Shown here: in pieces, positions 26,801 to 39,843 of the stretch
Layout: each line of letters opens with the position of its first letter
Position numbering within the stretch: position 1 is the stretch's first letter
Source of the DNA: Tetrahymena elliotti 4EA
Lineage: Eukaryota > Ciliophora > Oligohymenophorea > Hymenostomatida > Tetrahymenidae
Assembly (NCBI GenBank): GCA_000231825.2
Contig: JH720314.1
Span: forward strand, 992,001-1,056,000
Length of the DNA stretch: 64,000 nt
Reading direction: 5' to 3'
Made by a program: the position numbers and the translations under genes
The notes under the pieces: model-generated
Database searches by the model: none
What the model was told of the DNA's origin: nothing
The model's input: the letters and a program-made list of their open reading frames with translations, nothing else

Positions 26801-29698
26801 ATTGTTTAGGAGAGCTTAAGTGTATCTTTTAAGCATAATCTTTACTTTCAACTACTCATTATATAGTTTACTGAAAACATTTTTTTTTAAACCACTAACT
26901 AAAGTTTGAGAGTACTCTTCAGAACATTCATCTGGATATTGTTACATGACATTTATAATCATCGAATTAGAGTTGGCCTTTATTTGGTCTCTGATATTTC
27001 CACTTTCTGTACTTTCTGGAATTAAGTATTTTTATTAGGAAACTTTCTAAAGTAAATTGACTTTTTCACTATTAGATTGAGATACAAAATCAGCTACATG
27101 CTTAATCTACTTAATCTTGGTCATGTAGTCATGATATTTGATTTATTAGATGGTAAATTTAACATTTTGAATTCCTTTCATTTATTCTTTGTTTGATTAG
27201 GATTTTATAGGCATAAATGATCTTCTTATCTATTCGGTTATACTGCTCATAAATTAGACTTATACATGAATAGCTGTTTTTAAATTCTACCTAAGAATAA
27301 TCTTTCTATAATTAATAGCTTCAATCAGACTGAAAATTATTGAATTTAATTATTCTTAGATGCTTTGATATAAATTTTTATTTACTAAAAGAGTATCATA
27401 AGCTAATATCTTTTTTAACTAATTATTCTCATTCTAATTCAAAAAAAACTTTTCCTGAATGTAATTTAAGTATTTATTATATTCACCTTATGATGAACCT
27501 GTTTAGTACCATTTCAAAAATTTAAGTATTGCATCTTTCGATTCAGAAGTTATTTTATTTTCATCTAAGCAAAATCCCTTTGAAGCTGAAGTTTCAGGGG
27601 TTCCATTATTAGTCAGAATTCCTCCATTTTAATCAACATCAGTTGGCTTATTATTTAACTCTTCTTTATTTTAATATACTTAAGTTTTAATTTAAGTTTC
27701 AGTTTATTTATCTTAAATCATTTCAAAATCATTCTATTTTGAATCAAACTTTTTAAGTTTTTTTTAATCACTTATAGAAAAATAATTTGTACCATTTTCA
27801 AATGAATCAAAACCAAAAAAGACTTTATCCTTGTCTTTTTCACTTACCCTAGATTAAGTAGATTCAGCCTTCTTTAATTGTTCTGGGAAAATATGACATT
27901 CATCTTTTGTATTTGCAACAAATATGACATGATTATTAGAAATCTAAGAGAGCATGTAAGTGAAGAATCCTAAAACATCAGGCTTCAAATTGTAATAATG
28001 GTTATGAGATTTTGATAAACTAAAATCATAAGAAAATATAATATAATTTGGTTTGTGATTTCTTACCAGCCTTAATACCTATTCAAACAAATAAAGAAAT
28101 TCACTTTATCCAATTATTTTAGGGCACTTTTATTAGTTTTTGATAAAGAGCTCTTCGAATTTAATATTTTAGTTATCCTTCTCATCCTTTTCATTCTTCT
28201 CATTACTCTGGAGAAGATATTAATTAATAGCAATATCAAAGCAATTTTAGACTGGAACAAATTGCTCATATCCTTCTGGTTTAGGATCCGATTCATCAGA
28301 ATGATCCATTTCTTCTGTCTCTTTTCCCTTATATCCTTCAGTTGATTAGTGATATATATCAATATACTGAATGTTGGTTAATTAATCTTTTTTTTGATAT
28401 GGTGTTGAGCCGTTTTAGTTAGGTTGGGAATTAAAGTAAAGAAAGTGCTTATTAAATTCTTACTTTTATAATCCTAATTATATAAAAGATAATCTAGGTA
28501 TATCTGTAACAGCTCCATTAGATTTCTCCAAGACTTTCAAGTTAGCATAACTAACACTTAATACAGCTGGGTTTAATTTACTTAAATTATAGTCATCTAA
28601 AATTTAAATTACATTTTAAAATGAACTATCTGTAATTTCATCTATTATTTCACCTAAACAAAATATTTATTTTGCAATAGGATGTTTAAAATATTTCTCT
28701 TGGTATTGAGCATTTAAGTTAGCAGTATCACTACTACTAGTGCTATTACTACCATTACTACTTCCAATATTATTAATATTATTGATAGTTAAAAAATCTG
28801 TATTGAATATATTTGTCTTCAAATCATCAAATATGGAGGGAAACTTTTCAATATGGTTATAAAGAGATTTCATGAAAACTGTCATTTTATCATTATACCT
28901 AGTCTGTTAATAAGGAGTTCTTTTTACTTGGGTAGAGGAGCCGAGCCTATATATTAAATAATAAAATTAATTCAAAAAAATTTTTTTATTATTAAAAATG
29001 ATAATTTGTTTGTTTGTCTCTCAAAAAAAAAAACCAAACAATCAAGATATAAATAGTTAGTTTCTTTGTGAATTGATTTATTAATTAATTAATTAATATT
29101 TCATTTAAATTAAAGTATTGATAACTTAGATTTTCTTTGTCTTCTTTCTTATCATATAATAGATTGAAAGTATCAAATAATTCTATTTTATATACTCATA
29201 ATCATTTTTCTTTTATTTACAAATCAATACTCTTGCTCAAGCATTTTTATTTAATCCAAATTATTCATACAATTTAATTTTGATGTATTTATTTATTTTG
29301 TTTGCTTAAGTTGAGTAGAATAACAGGAAGTAAATATATCTTTTCCATAATGCATCGATTCTTTGAATTGAAAAATATTTAAACGAAATGCTTGCTTACA
29401 TAGGAAACAACTCTAGCTACTGTTAAATTATATTATTGATATAGTTTTTGATTAATGTGCTCTCACTCTTTGGAGTTAAATAGTCACTTTATATTAAAAT
29501 CTTAGGTTTTTGCTAATAAACAAGTGTTTTTTGAGATTAATTGCTTTGTTAGCTACTTTTTCTTTCTTCAGAACTATTTGCTCCTTAAACTCCTCCACCT
29601 TAACTATTAACTTCAGCAAAAACTTGAGATTTTATAATTGACTATCTCTTAATCTCTGTTAAGGTAATCAGCTTATTAGCATAATCAAAATCTTTCAT
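23855..29698 (-). CDS. Large kelch-like protein with possible degenerate HDAC-like segment
   Basis: Roughly 1,750 residues. Exon 1 (29698-29400) opens MKDFDYANKLITLTEIKR; a 453-nt intron (29399-28947) joins FP to MLGSSTQVKRTPY. The N-terminal third includes VLRLVRNHKPNYIIFSYD followed by DVLGFFTYMLSQI, which resembles the C-terminal part of class II histone deacetylases, but no catalytic His-His or metal-ligand motifs were found, so activity is unlikely. The central part is Gln/Asn/Lys-rich. The C-terminal third has kelch-type blades: KIYVFGGVSYNGYLCNFI, NIYFLGGEVDKNLIS, YIYLINGTNSKDPNLPYN; then an acidic stretch (EEEDSEDDDQ) and ends SLIPKQSTRI, stop 23855-23857. Kelch blades usually bind proteins. 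The long continuous frame under the ciliate code makes the gene sound; internal introns and the HDAC likeness are tentative. Confidence 0.7.
29081..29097. repeat. TTAA tetranucleotide run
   Basis: Four and a quarter copies of TTAA in the first intron of the kelch-like gene; a simple microsatellite. Confidence 0.8.
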
Positions 29699-30169
29699 TT
29701 TTTTTTCTAATGATATAATTAACCAGATTTATTAAATTTTAGTTCTTTTAACTATTATGAATAAAATACAAAAGCTATTTGAATATCCTAATAAGAATAT
29801 TAATAAAAACAATAAAGAGTTTTTTTCAAGAATCAAAGAGTTAAATTTTTATCTATTTTATCACTCTTTCAGAGAATAAATTTTACATAAAAATTATTTT
29901 TAAAATTTGTTTACTTTTTGTTTAATTTTTTTATATTTACTTTAAAAACAAATAGAGAAAGAATAACATAATATTTTTATCAAATTTCATTTTTTGGTTC
30001 ATTTTAGAGAAACAATTAATAAAGTCTTCGTTATCATCTCATTAAATTGTATCTTTAAATTATTAAGCATCTGATTTATTATAAATAATAAACAATCTTT
30101 TTGAAAAAAATATTTATTTATTTGCTTCTTCGTTAGTAGTTAGGTTTTATTAATTTTATAATAAGCTAA
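29699..30169. promoter_or_regulatory. Shared divergent promoter region
   Basis: 471 bp between the ATGs of the kelch-like gene (-) and the RSPH1-like gene (+). Both 5' UTRs and promoters must lie here. I recognise no specific binding site; the assignment comes from position only. Confidence 0.5.
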
Positions 30170-31112
30170 ATGGAAGAAGAACAAAAACCTTTTGTCTTTA
30201 CACCTGCAGAGGGAGGAGAAGCTTCAATTAGAGGATTCAAGGGAAAAGCTAGAGCTGAATTCAGTAATGGCGATGTTTATGATGGTGAATATGAAAATGG
30301 TTTAAAGCATGGAAAGGGTGTATACGAATATGCTTCTAAGCAAGAAGGTGTACCAAATAATGTTTATAGAGGAGAATTTAAAAATAATCTTAAAAATGGT
30401 ATTGGCGTTATGACATACAATCTCCCTGAAGAGAAAAAAGAAGAATATTATGGTAAAAACCTTACATTTTCAAAACATACCTATTTTTCTAAAACATATT
30501 TAATATTTTTTAAATTAATGAAACTTAATTTTTCATTTTTAGGTGAGTGGAAGAATGATAAAAAAGATGGTGAAGGTAGATACACATACGTCAATGGAGA
30601 CGTTTACAGTGGGTAATGGTAAAATGGAAAAAAACATGGAGAAGGTACTTATGTCTTTGCTAAGACCTAGATGAGAGTATTAGAATCAATTTAATAAAAA
30701 CTCAATTATTAATATTCATTTCTTATTAGTTAAAGGGTGAATTCCATGAAAATAAGCTTTTAAATGGCTAATGGATATATCCAAATGGCACAGTTTATCG
30801 CGGCAAATTCGAAAACAATAAACCTTTAGGAGAAGGTAAAAAAGCAGATATGGATATTATTTAATTTTATTTTATTGTTAATCAAACAAATGAGAGATAT
30901 TATATCTATTAATAACAGGTCTTTGGACATTTGCTAATGGTAACGAAGTCTTTGGTTAATACACTCAAACAAAAATTCCTCTTAAAGACGAAGAAGTAAA
31001 TTAGTTTTAAAATATTTCAGCTCATATAAGTCATTTAAATTTTTAGAAAAATAGAAATTTACTCAATATAAAACTCGAATGGAGTTCAGAAATTCCAGAA
31101 TAAGTTATTTGA
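30170..31112 (+). CDS. RSPH1-like MORN-repeat radial spoke head protein
   Basis: 238 residues from four exons (30170-30452, 30543-30676, 30730-30835, 30919-31112); phases add up. After MEEEQKPFVFTPAEGGEA come about seven MORN repeats, e.g. NGDVYDGEYENGLKHGKG, YRGEFKNNLKNGIGVM, GEWKNDKKDGEGRYTYVN, GQWQNGKKHGEGTYVFA, GEFHENKLLNGQWIYPNG, YRGKFENNKPLGEG. Order and spacing, including the poorly conserved sixth repeat and the closing FANGNEVFGQY, follow RSPH1/RSP1, a subunit of the radial spoke head in the axoneme. Animal RSPH1 has a longer acidic C-terminus; here a shorter tail ends EWSSEIPEQVI. A GTAAAT donor in the last exon could give an alternative tail. It lies next to coiled-coil and tubulin-glycylase genes, which suits a ciliary role. 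Confidence 0.82.
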
Positions 31113-31487
31113 ACTCTCATTTAATTAAACAGAAATATTAAAAATTAACATTTTATTGTATGATATAAATTAATGCTTGTTTAGTAATTAAGATTTGCTT
31201 TTATCATCCATCTCTACAATCAAACTAAAACATTCATATTTTTCTCTTTTGTTAAAATGGTTTTTTTGTTTATAAAAAGTGTAAAAGTGTGATTTATATT
31301 GAATTTTTTAATTAATTTTTGGATTTTTTTCCATTTTGATTTCTAACAAAATCTTTGCTATTTTGATTTAAGACATCCATATTCACAAAATATTTGAAAA
31401 GAGTTTAATAATTCAAAAAATACTTAATTTTTAAGCTTCTATTTGATTAAAATCAGTAAAATCTCTTTTTATATTTAAAAAAAAATC
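31113..31487. other. Intergenic
   Basis: AT-rich gap between two plus-strand genes; nothing recognisable. If the RSPH1-like gene uses the alternative splice in its last exon, its tail would extend into this gap. Confidence 0.5.
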
Positions 31488-33859
31488 ATGTATTAGGATT
31501 TATATCAAAGCTAACAATTTCCGCCAGAATAAGTCTAGTACTGGGAAATAGCCAAATCTTAAGATCAATAGAACTTTGTAACATTTTTAATGCAATGAAA
31601 TACTAAATAAATGAAATATTTATTTGTTTGCTTTGTAGGTTGATAATTTAGAAAGGTAGTTGCTAGACTTACAACAGAAAAAAAATGAGCAAGAAAATTA
31701 GGCGTAATTTTTAGGTTTTCCCTTCTTATTACCTATATTTTTTTAAAAAATAGGATGAAAACAATAGAAGTTTACTAAAAAATAATAGAAGAAAAGTAAT
31801 TTATTTTTTAGTGCTGAATTCAAGAGCTTTAATTTTATTTTTGAAGGAATCATTTGTTAGATTAGTACTAAGCTGAGAAGTTATTAATCAAGAGTAGACA
31901 AATAAATGTCTCAAATCATGTAGAAAATATTAATAATTTAAGTTTAGAAGTGAAGAGATTAAAATCAGAGCTAAGGCATAAGAATAATAAAATATTTGAA
32001 TTAGAGGTAAATAAAAAAATTAACAAAAGCATTTTAATCAAACAAACCCACATTTATTTAGTTTTTGATTATTTTTTTAATGTAAGTGATTTATAATAAA
32101 AAATTGTGTTTATTGATAGAAAAAGATTACTTAACTTGAAGATGATTACCAATTTGATGTTAAAAGGCTTAACAGTAAATAGAATTACCAAAGAGCTATT
32201 ACATATAAATTGATGCAGTCATAGGTGGTTTAAGAAGTAAAATATTTTCTAAAGCAAAAAAGATAAATAATCATTTTAAAATTTAGAATAATTCTCTTAA
32301 ATTAAAAAATTAAAGTCTTGAAAAGGAGATTTCTGAATTAAATGTAATTTTGATTTCTTATAATTTAACATTTTTAAAGTTTATTTTAAAAGAGAAAATT
32401 ATTACTCATAGAAAATAAATAAAAAGTTGATCAGCAGTCTCTAAGGAATCTCACAATTAATGCTGCAGCTAGAAAAGAATAAGACAAAATGAATTATGTA
32501 ATTTATTTTTGTAAATATTATTAAACTAAAAAAGAAATTGTTTACGCAAGCTGATAATTTTAAATTAAGAATTTTTAATATTACCTTTCAAAATTAGAGT
32601 TATGATTTATTTGTTTGATAAATTCTATTCATATCTTTATTATTATAATAAATATCTATAAATTTAAAGGAGGACAGAATTAGAATTGAAAAAATTCTAA
32701 AAGGTTTAGATGAAAAAGAGGAAGACAATGTATAAATAGTTGAAGTTTTCAAAGATGAAATGCTGCTTTGTAAATATAAATTATTCTCAACCAAATTTTG
32801 AAATGAAATAATTTTTTTATTTTAGAAGGAGTTGTAGAAATTTTTACTAGAATGAGAAAGATGATTGTAAGAAATCTTTATAAGTAGTTTGTCAAAAGTA
32901 ATAGGATATCTCAAAAGGGAGAACTGTATTAATAATTAATTTATTTATTCTTTATTTCCCACAAAAAATTAAATTAAGTTTATTTTTAAAAGTAATTCTG
33001 TGATTGCATTTAAAGAAATCATTTATAGCCACATCAATAATAAAAAAGATGAAGAAGTAACTAGCCAGCTATTGCTTTATAAATAGTATAATTAATTTTT
33101 ATATTTTTAAAAATAATAAATAACCAAATTAATTATTTATAATCACCGAATAATAATATCATTATTATCTTTATTTATTATCACCGAATAATTATCAAAT
33201 CATTCGATTTAACAATTTAACAAAATGGATTAAAAATTTATTTTCCATCTAACAACAACTTTTCAAAAATAATTCTCTTTTCGAAATGTTCTTGCTCACT
33301 TTTAATTACTTAAAATTATCTCTGTTTATTGACTTACTTAATTTTGGTTATAAAAAGATTCAAAGAACTCATTTTACACTATTACCCAGATTATGGAAAG
33401 ATAATGTTTGTCAAATAATAACTACATGATCAATAAGAGGAAGAGAATAAAGATTAATCTACTAGCAAAGTCAATGATAAAATTCATGAAAATATTCAAA
33501 TAATTTAAGAAAGAGATGAAATAAATAGTTGGCTTTAGATCAATTTGGTATCTTTAAAATAAAAAAGATAATAAGAAAAGTATAATCTAATGAGAGATGA
33601 GTAGCTTAATCTAAAAAACGAGTCAGATAAAGTTTTATTTTAGTCTAGATAACTTTTTCAGCATTTAGCACTTTATCTCAAATTATAGCACATAAATCAA
33701 ACAAAAACTAATTAATAAGAAAAAACGAACTAAGAAGAATGCTTAAACATAGATGAATAATAAACAAAATTTGATATAGATTAAGACCTTGAAATAAATT
33801 TAGAGGAGTAAATAGTAATATAATACTACAGATTGCTTTAGATCGTCATCAAAATTTGA
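31488..33859 (+). CDS. Intron-rich coiled-coil protein
   Basis: Begins MYQDLYQSQQFPPEQVQY and runs through at least eight short exons of coiled-coil character: VDNLERQLLDLQQKKNEQ, NHVENINNLSLEVKRLKS, KKITQLEDDYQFDVKRLN, NQSLEKEISELN, DRIRIEKILKGLDEKEED, VVEIFTRMRKMIVRNLYK, NSVIAFKEIIYSHINNKK, and a long last exon with ENIQIIQERDEINSWLQ ending YRLLQIVIKI, stop 33857-33859. Introns of 50-250 nt separate them; several junctions are ambiguous because neighbouring frames are also open. Heptad-like Leu spacing and high Glu/Lys/Gln suggest a long rod with a more globular C-terminal part. No family recognised. Position between an RSPH1-like and a tubulin-glycylase gene invites, but does not prove, a cytoskeletal role. 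Confidence 0.6.
33142..33192. repeat. Repeated 13-mer inside an intron
   Basis: ATCACCGAATAAT occurs at 33142-33154 and again at 33180-33192, 38 bp apart, within a ~250-nt intron of the coiled-coil gene. The CCG core is unusual in this AT-rich sequence. Confidence 0.7.
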
Positions 33860-34097
33860 TCAGCTTTTCTATCAAAGTTAAGTTAAAAAAAAAGAGAGAA
33901 ATACTTTATTAATTAAAAAAAATTATTGCATTTTTATTTGTTTTTTTGTTCAAAATAATTTTAATTAAAATTATTATCACAACTGTAAATGTAAAAGACA
34001 TAAAATAGCGTTGTTTATGTTTGAAAATAAATAAATTAAAATAATAGCAAAGTTTGTAAATTCTAAAATAATCTAATTATCTTTGAATAATTCAATT

Positions 34098-35953
34098 TCA
34101 AAAAATTTAATTTGTTTTGGGTGTCATTATATTTGAAGAAGCCAAATTTGCATAATTCATTCTTCCAGCTGTTAATTTTTATAAACTAGTTACTCCACCT
34201 AATTGCTTAAGTAAATATGGGTTTTGGATATTGTTAGGGATAGGATTTAATAATGGGTTATGGATAAGAGAGGTAGAACTCTTAGATTGTGCCAAATAAT
34301 TTGGAGTTCCAGAGCCTATTTAACTTATTTGCTTTTTTTATGAAAAATAAGTTTTTAATAAATATTCTTCTTCAGTATAAATTGTTTTTACTTGTTTTTA
34401 TGCAGGAATTATTGGTGACTATGGTTTAGGACTTTGATCTCTTTAAGAAATATTTTCAGTTTTCTTTTTATATTTATAATTAAAAATTAGTTTGATTATT
34501 CTAAAATGTATAAAATGCTGACAATAACTTTATTTTCTGTTTAGTTTTGGTAACCTAATTATTGTTAAGATTGTTAATTAGACTAGTATTGTATAGGTGC
34601 TCTTTGTTCTAAACTCTTTGATAAAATATCATCTTAGTTGTAAAGATATCCTCTCTTTTATTGTTGGTTTTTTTCTTTTTATGCTAGCTATTCTTGCAGT
34701 CCTGTTTTGAGGTCAATTCTTCTCTATAAAAAAGATAAATTTAATGATTTCATAAAAGTTAACTTAAGATTACACTTATTAAATTCTGCTTTCTATTTTT
34801 TTCTTCTCTTAACTATCTTTGCTGGTCTTACTAAATACCTCTTTCAATCATATCTTAGATCCTTTTATCTTTATTATAGTCAAATGGAACGAAATTCTTT
34901 GAAACATTTGATTAGAATTAGTCAAACTATTGGTAATACTAGAAGAAAAATAAGAAAATAAATCAATAGATTATCAAATGTAATTAAAATTTTATGTATT
35001 TTGATATTAAATCCAACTTAATTAATTAGAAATAAACAAAACGGTGTAAATAGTTTATATTATATATAACTTAGATTTACTTTGCGGTAGTTATCTTCTT
35101 TTATTTATTGAATCTATGCCTATTGCTAAATCATTTGTCTATATTCATCTCTTTGAACTGTTCTGTCAGCCATTTACTCAGTTTAAAGTTTTTTCTTATT
35201 GTTGTAGAAATCTAACATTTCTTATTTAGCTTGCTATCTCTACTTTAACTTTAATTACTATTCCAATTACAGAGATTATTAAGCTTTTTCGATGTTAAGT
35301 TGCTCTTCTAAAAGTTTATCTTTTTTCTTTTAAATGTTAATCATTTTTATTAAAATTAAGGTATTTAAGAATTACTTATTGTTCTTCTACTTATTTCTTG
35401 TTTGCAATTTAGTCTTTGTAGTTATTTGAAAGAAAAGATCTAACTTCTTTCTAAAAATTTTATCTACTCTTTTCATCTTGACGAAATTGTTGTACTTTTT
35501 AATCCATTTCAGTTTATTCTTAAATTCTTTTAGAGAGATTGTCTTAAGCTTTTTTTTGATTTTCATGCTAGTACTACTGGTATTGTTATCTTTTATATAA
35601 AATATTCATATTAAAGCATTTCATATATGCATCAAATTTATAAATAGATTTATTGCATTTATATATGATTTAATGTATCTCAATCAATCTTTCCTAATTA
35701 ATAAATTGTATTTTACATAAGCAAATCTTTTTTGGCTTTTTCTAATATTTTTTCTTCTTCCATAATTTATCTATTGTACTCTTATTATTAAGTCAACATC
35801 TATCTCCAGTCTTCTTCTTACTGTAATTATTTCTTCATTTTTTTCTTTGAAATCCTTTTAAGAGTTAAGTTTTTTGAGGTAGCTTTTAATTTACTTTTTT
35901 TTTTAAAAGTTATAATTATTGTTTTTTTTAAGATATACCTACCGCTTATGCAT
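34098..35953 (-). CDS. Coiled-coil protein, Gln/Lys/Glu-rich
   Basis: Exon 1 is tiny (35953-35943, MHKR) and splices to ISKKKMKKQLQQEEDWRQ. Then follow QEYNRQIMEEEKILEKAK, NLSKRIQEQTEMDQKVQQ, FQKEVRSFLSNNYKDQIA, and after a clean intron KKDKLLEEQLNIEKAQQS, QEMLDFYNNKKKLQTEQM, DEYRQMIQQQAQIQQIKE; next exon YYQQFDQFQSNVSKNFVP, IQDMIERGIQQDQQRQLR. The C-terminal part is Ser/Asn/Pro-rich (IGSGTPNYLAQSK) and ends ASSNIMTPKTNQIF, stop 34098-34100. Most junctions keep phase; the one near 34500-34560 was not resolved. The first 300 residues should form an almost uninterrupted helix. Similar highly charged helices occur in axonemal and basal-body proteins, but I cannot name a family. It is divergent from the tubulin glycylase gene with 277 bp between. 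Confidence 0.7.
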
Positions 35954-36230
35954 ATCTCTCTAAGTAATCAATTAAAAAACTAACAAGTATATTTAAAACT
36001 AACATATTTTTTTTAATAAATCAAAATTTGTTTTTTTTTGTTTGATTAATTAACTTTTTAAACGCAACACACTAAAATTAGAAACAAAAAATAACAACAA
36101 AAATATAGTTAAAATGATAAATAGTCACTAATCCAGCTAATAAACACTGTATAAGGACTATTAGGTAAATTATTTACTTTTTAGGATTTGATTTTTTAAA
36201 GATTTTATAATATTATATTGATAGAGTAGA
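35954..36230. promoter_or_regulatory. Divergent promoter region
   Basis: 277 bp between the ATGs of the coiled-coil gene (-) and the TTLL3/8-like gene (+). Both promoters must be here; no motif recognised. Confidence 0.5.
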
Positions 36231-39200
36231 ATGGAAAAAAGCTATTATAAAGATGAAAATATGTCTGTTGACCCAATATTTCAAAACTATCAAAAAAGAT
36301 ATCAAGATGAAAATTTAAGTAAAGCTCAATAAATTTATACTAAAAATCCACAATAAGTAATTGATGAAGAAAGGGATGTGAAGGAGAGATTTTTGGCAAA
36401 GTAGAAAATGGAAATAGCATATACGAAATAAAAATTTGATACATAAAGTTAGTTTTAGGAATTTGAATTACAAAATGAAAATTCTGGGTCTACGTAGCAA
36501 AAAGAAAAGAATAATTTCACTAAAGATGAAGTTTTATCAGTTTTGTAAAATCAAAACAGAAAGAGTAAAACAAACACCGTACTTGCTGACAATTCAAATA
36601 TCCAAAAAGAGTTCTATGTCTCATATAATAAACCTAAAAACCCAACTACCAAAAAACGATAAAGCATAGATTACACAAAAAAAAACACTTAATTGGAGAG
36701 TTTGAATATAAAATAAGAATCCAATTATAAAGATTTTTAAAAGTAATAGCAATACGATTTGGATAGGAATAGGACTGATATGTAATTAAATTAAGAATAT
36801 CAAGGCAGATTGTATGAGAGAACAGAATTATAGAAGCTAAGACTGAAGTAAAAAGAAGAGGAATTGGCAAACAAAAACAAGAGATAAGCAAATAGAAGCT
36901 AATCTATTGAATGTATAGAAATTAACATCATAAGAATTTATTAGTTAATATTTAAATTTTTAACGTTTAATAAACAGAAAATGTAAATAGTATGCAAATT
37001 GATAATTAAAAACTTATTGACAGACATAAAGAATATTTGAAATAACTCAAGCAATAAGTTAATATTGAAAAAGAAGCTTAAAAATAACTCAAAAAGAAGG
37101 AAGAAGAAAATAAAATTAAATTGAAAAATTAAGTTTTAGCTTCCATCAAAAATGATTTGTCCTAACAAAGAAAGTCAATTTAAGAAAATCATAACTTATT
37201 TTTATCTAAGAGTACTGTTTCCCAGAGTGTTAAGCAAAGTAATTTTTTTATTTTTTATCAATTAAATTTAAATCTTTTTAAATTACAATTTTTTTAGGCT
37301 AAATTTTTATTTTAAGATTTTCAATAATTTTTAATTTTTCAAAAATAATTTTTTAGTTTCTCTTCCTGAAATTAATAAATCTTAGACTCTTTGCTTGGAT
37401 TAATAAAAAATTGATGAATTTAAGGTAAAAGAAAAAAATGCTGTTGTAACAAGTTAGGCATTTTTCAGACAAAGCTCTTTAAATGATTCTGAATTAGAAG
37501 AAAGTAAATCAAAGACAAAATTGTAAAAAGTTAAAAAGTTAAGGCCTTTACCATTTATAAACTCAATGGTTGAATGGAAAAAAAAACAAAGGATTCCTTC
37601 TGATTCTAAGATATTTATTGTTATGGGGGGATACAAAGATTTCAAAAGAGCTCTTTAAAAGAGAGGATGGATAGAAAATCCACAAACAAATAGCCCTTGT
37701 TTTGATCTAAAATGGACTTTATTAGGAAAAGACATAGATTATGATAACATTTTACCAAATTAAATTGTTAATCATTTTGAAAATAATTCTAAAATATGCT
37801 CTAAAATAGGCTTGCTCAATAGTCTTAAAAATTTATATTGGTTTGACAATGCAGATGCCAACATCTTTTTCCCTTAATGTTTTGATATGAATGACCCTGA
37901 TGAATTTAATGATTTTGTCAAAAATTTTAAGCTTAGCAAAGTAATATAAACTTTTCAATTAAGCTTAAATTAAAAGTATATTTTATTAATAAATAGGCAA
38001 TTTCTGTTTTGAAAAAATATTTAAGGTTATATCTCGAGAAAGATGAGAAATATAGTAATTATAAAATATAGGCTTAAGTTGCTCTTTAAGTTCTATCACG
38101 CTATTTCAATCATGTAGATAATGTGATAGATGATGAAGTAATAATTTTATTTTATTATTTTTTTATATTAAAAAATTTTAACATTAAAAAGAAATTAGTT
38201 AATGAGTATTTCAAACAAATTCCAGATGAAGAATGGGAAATTCTTGCTTCAGATGAAATGAGTAATGAAGACTTAGCTAAAAAAAAACATTTTGAATGGA
38301 TCAAAAAAATAAAATTGGCTTATTAGGGCATTAAAGTTAAAGCCTAAGTTAAAAAGAAAAAGAAAAAATCATAGGCTATGATTAAAAAATTGATTTAGAG
38401 CGATGCAATAAAAAGTAATTAAGCAGTTTTTCAATTTTTAAAAATTTATTTATTTTGTTGTTTTTAGGAAATTAAGATGGATTGAAATAATAAAATGATA
38501 ATAGTGACAGTGAAGATGAAGAAATAGAAATGGATGACTTCACTTCTGCTGTTAACTAATTTTTAAATGAAAGAGAAAAATCTGATCCATAGTTTAATCT
38601 TAAAGGAGAGGATAATATTTGGATTGTAAAACCTGCAGGTTAGTAATTTTTTTGTTAAAATATCTCTAATTATAAAATATTTAATAATTAGGTTTATCAA
38701 GGGGAAGAGGAATCACTTGCTATAAGAATCTCGTTGAAATAATTGATCATGCTAAGTCCATGGAGCTTTAAATGATAGTACAAAAATATATAGAAAATCC
38801 CGTTTTAATTAAATAAAGAAAAGTAAAATGAATTAAATAATTTATTTATTTTTAATCTAAATATTATTTTTTTAGTTTGATATTAGAATATGGGTTCTTG
38901 TTACTGATTGGAATCCATTAGCAATATGGTATTTTGATGAATGTTATATTCGTTTTAGTGCTGATAACTACTCTACAAAAAATCTTAGCAATAAATTTTA
39001 GCATCTCACTAATAATGCAATTAGTAAAAAGAAAGCTCAACAAGGGTAGGATGAGATTACTATTTAAGGAAATATGTATACACAAGAATAACTTGAAAAT
39101 TTTTTTATTGTAAAATTATTTTTGGAAAATTAACTCTTTTTAAAGATTCATTTATAAAAGGAAACTGAAGGATATAATGTATTCTAAGAAAAAATAAAAA

Positions 39201-39843
39201 CTCAAATATAAAATATCATAAAGTGGTCTATCTTGTCATGCTCAGATACAGTAGAGTCTAGAAAAAATAGTATGGAGTTATTCGGATATGACATAATGAT
39301 AGATACAAACTTTAATCCTTGGTTATTAGAAGTTAATACTTCTCCTTCTTTAGAATATTCCACAGTAAAATAAACTTTTTATCAATTGAGAATTAATCTA
39401 ATTAATATTTAAAAAAGGAAATTACTAAAAGACTGGTTAAAGAAGTTCTTGAAGATGTTGCAAAAGTTGTAGTAGACTATGGTATGGCCCAAAAAAGTGG
39501 AATTAAAAAATCAGAATTATAAAAAATTAACACAGGAAAATTTGTAAAAATCTATTAAGGACAGGATATTTAAGATAAAGGAATCAATTCTTTACAAAAA
39601 ATATTTGTCTGTGAAGGTACTAAAATGAAAATTAGAAAAACAAAAAAACAAAAGAAAAATACAAAAATTATTAAAAACTAAAATTAAAAAGAAGTCATCA
39701 AATAAAATGATACTACAACAGCAGCAGTTTCATCATCTTCTTAAAATCAATTTTTCTCTTAAATCAGCAATGTAGAAAAAATATCGAGACCATAAACTGC
39801 AAAATCATTATAAAGCCAAAAAAGCATACAAAAATTAATATGA
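36231..39843 (+). CDS. Tubulin glycine ligase, TTLL3/8 type
   Basis: The ATG at 36231 follows an in-frame TGA five codons upstream, which fixes the start ([15 protein letters not shown]). Residues ~1-330 are charged and Gln-rich. The ligase domain has [71 protein letters not shown], then the ATP-grasp core: [52 protein letters not shown] with FQHLTNNAI, and [18 protein letters not shown] with the metal-binding Glu-x-Asn. The WNPL-IW-Y-EC-IRF block and the HFEG-like motif are specific to the TTLL3/8 branch, which adds the first glycines to tubulin in cilia; polyglycylases (TTLL10) differ. Several short introns. The C-terminus is Lys/Gln/Ser-rich ([17 protein letters not shown]). Stop 39841-39843. 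Direct role: glycylation of axonemal tubulin. Confidence 0.93.

Noticed and set aside
28000..28100. Active histone deacetylase
   Set aside because: Only a C-terminal core resemblance; the His pairs and Asp/His metal ligands of HDACs were not found in the translated region.
34707..34961. Hydrophobic plus-strand frame that looks like a membrane protein
   Set aside because: It is the antisense of the Gln/Lys-rich coiled-coil exon (YYQQFDQFQSNVSK...); the minus-strand frame is clearly the coding one.
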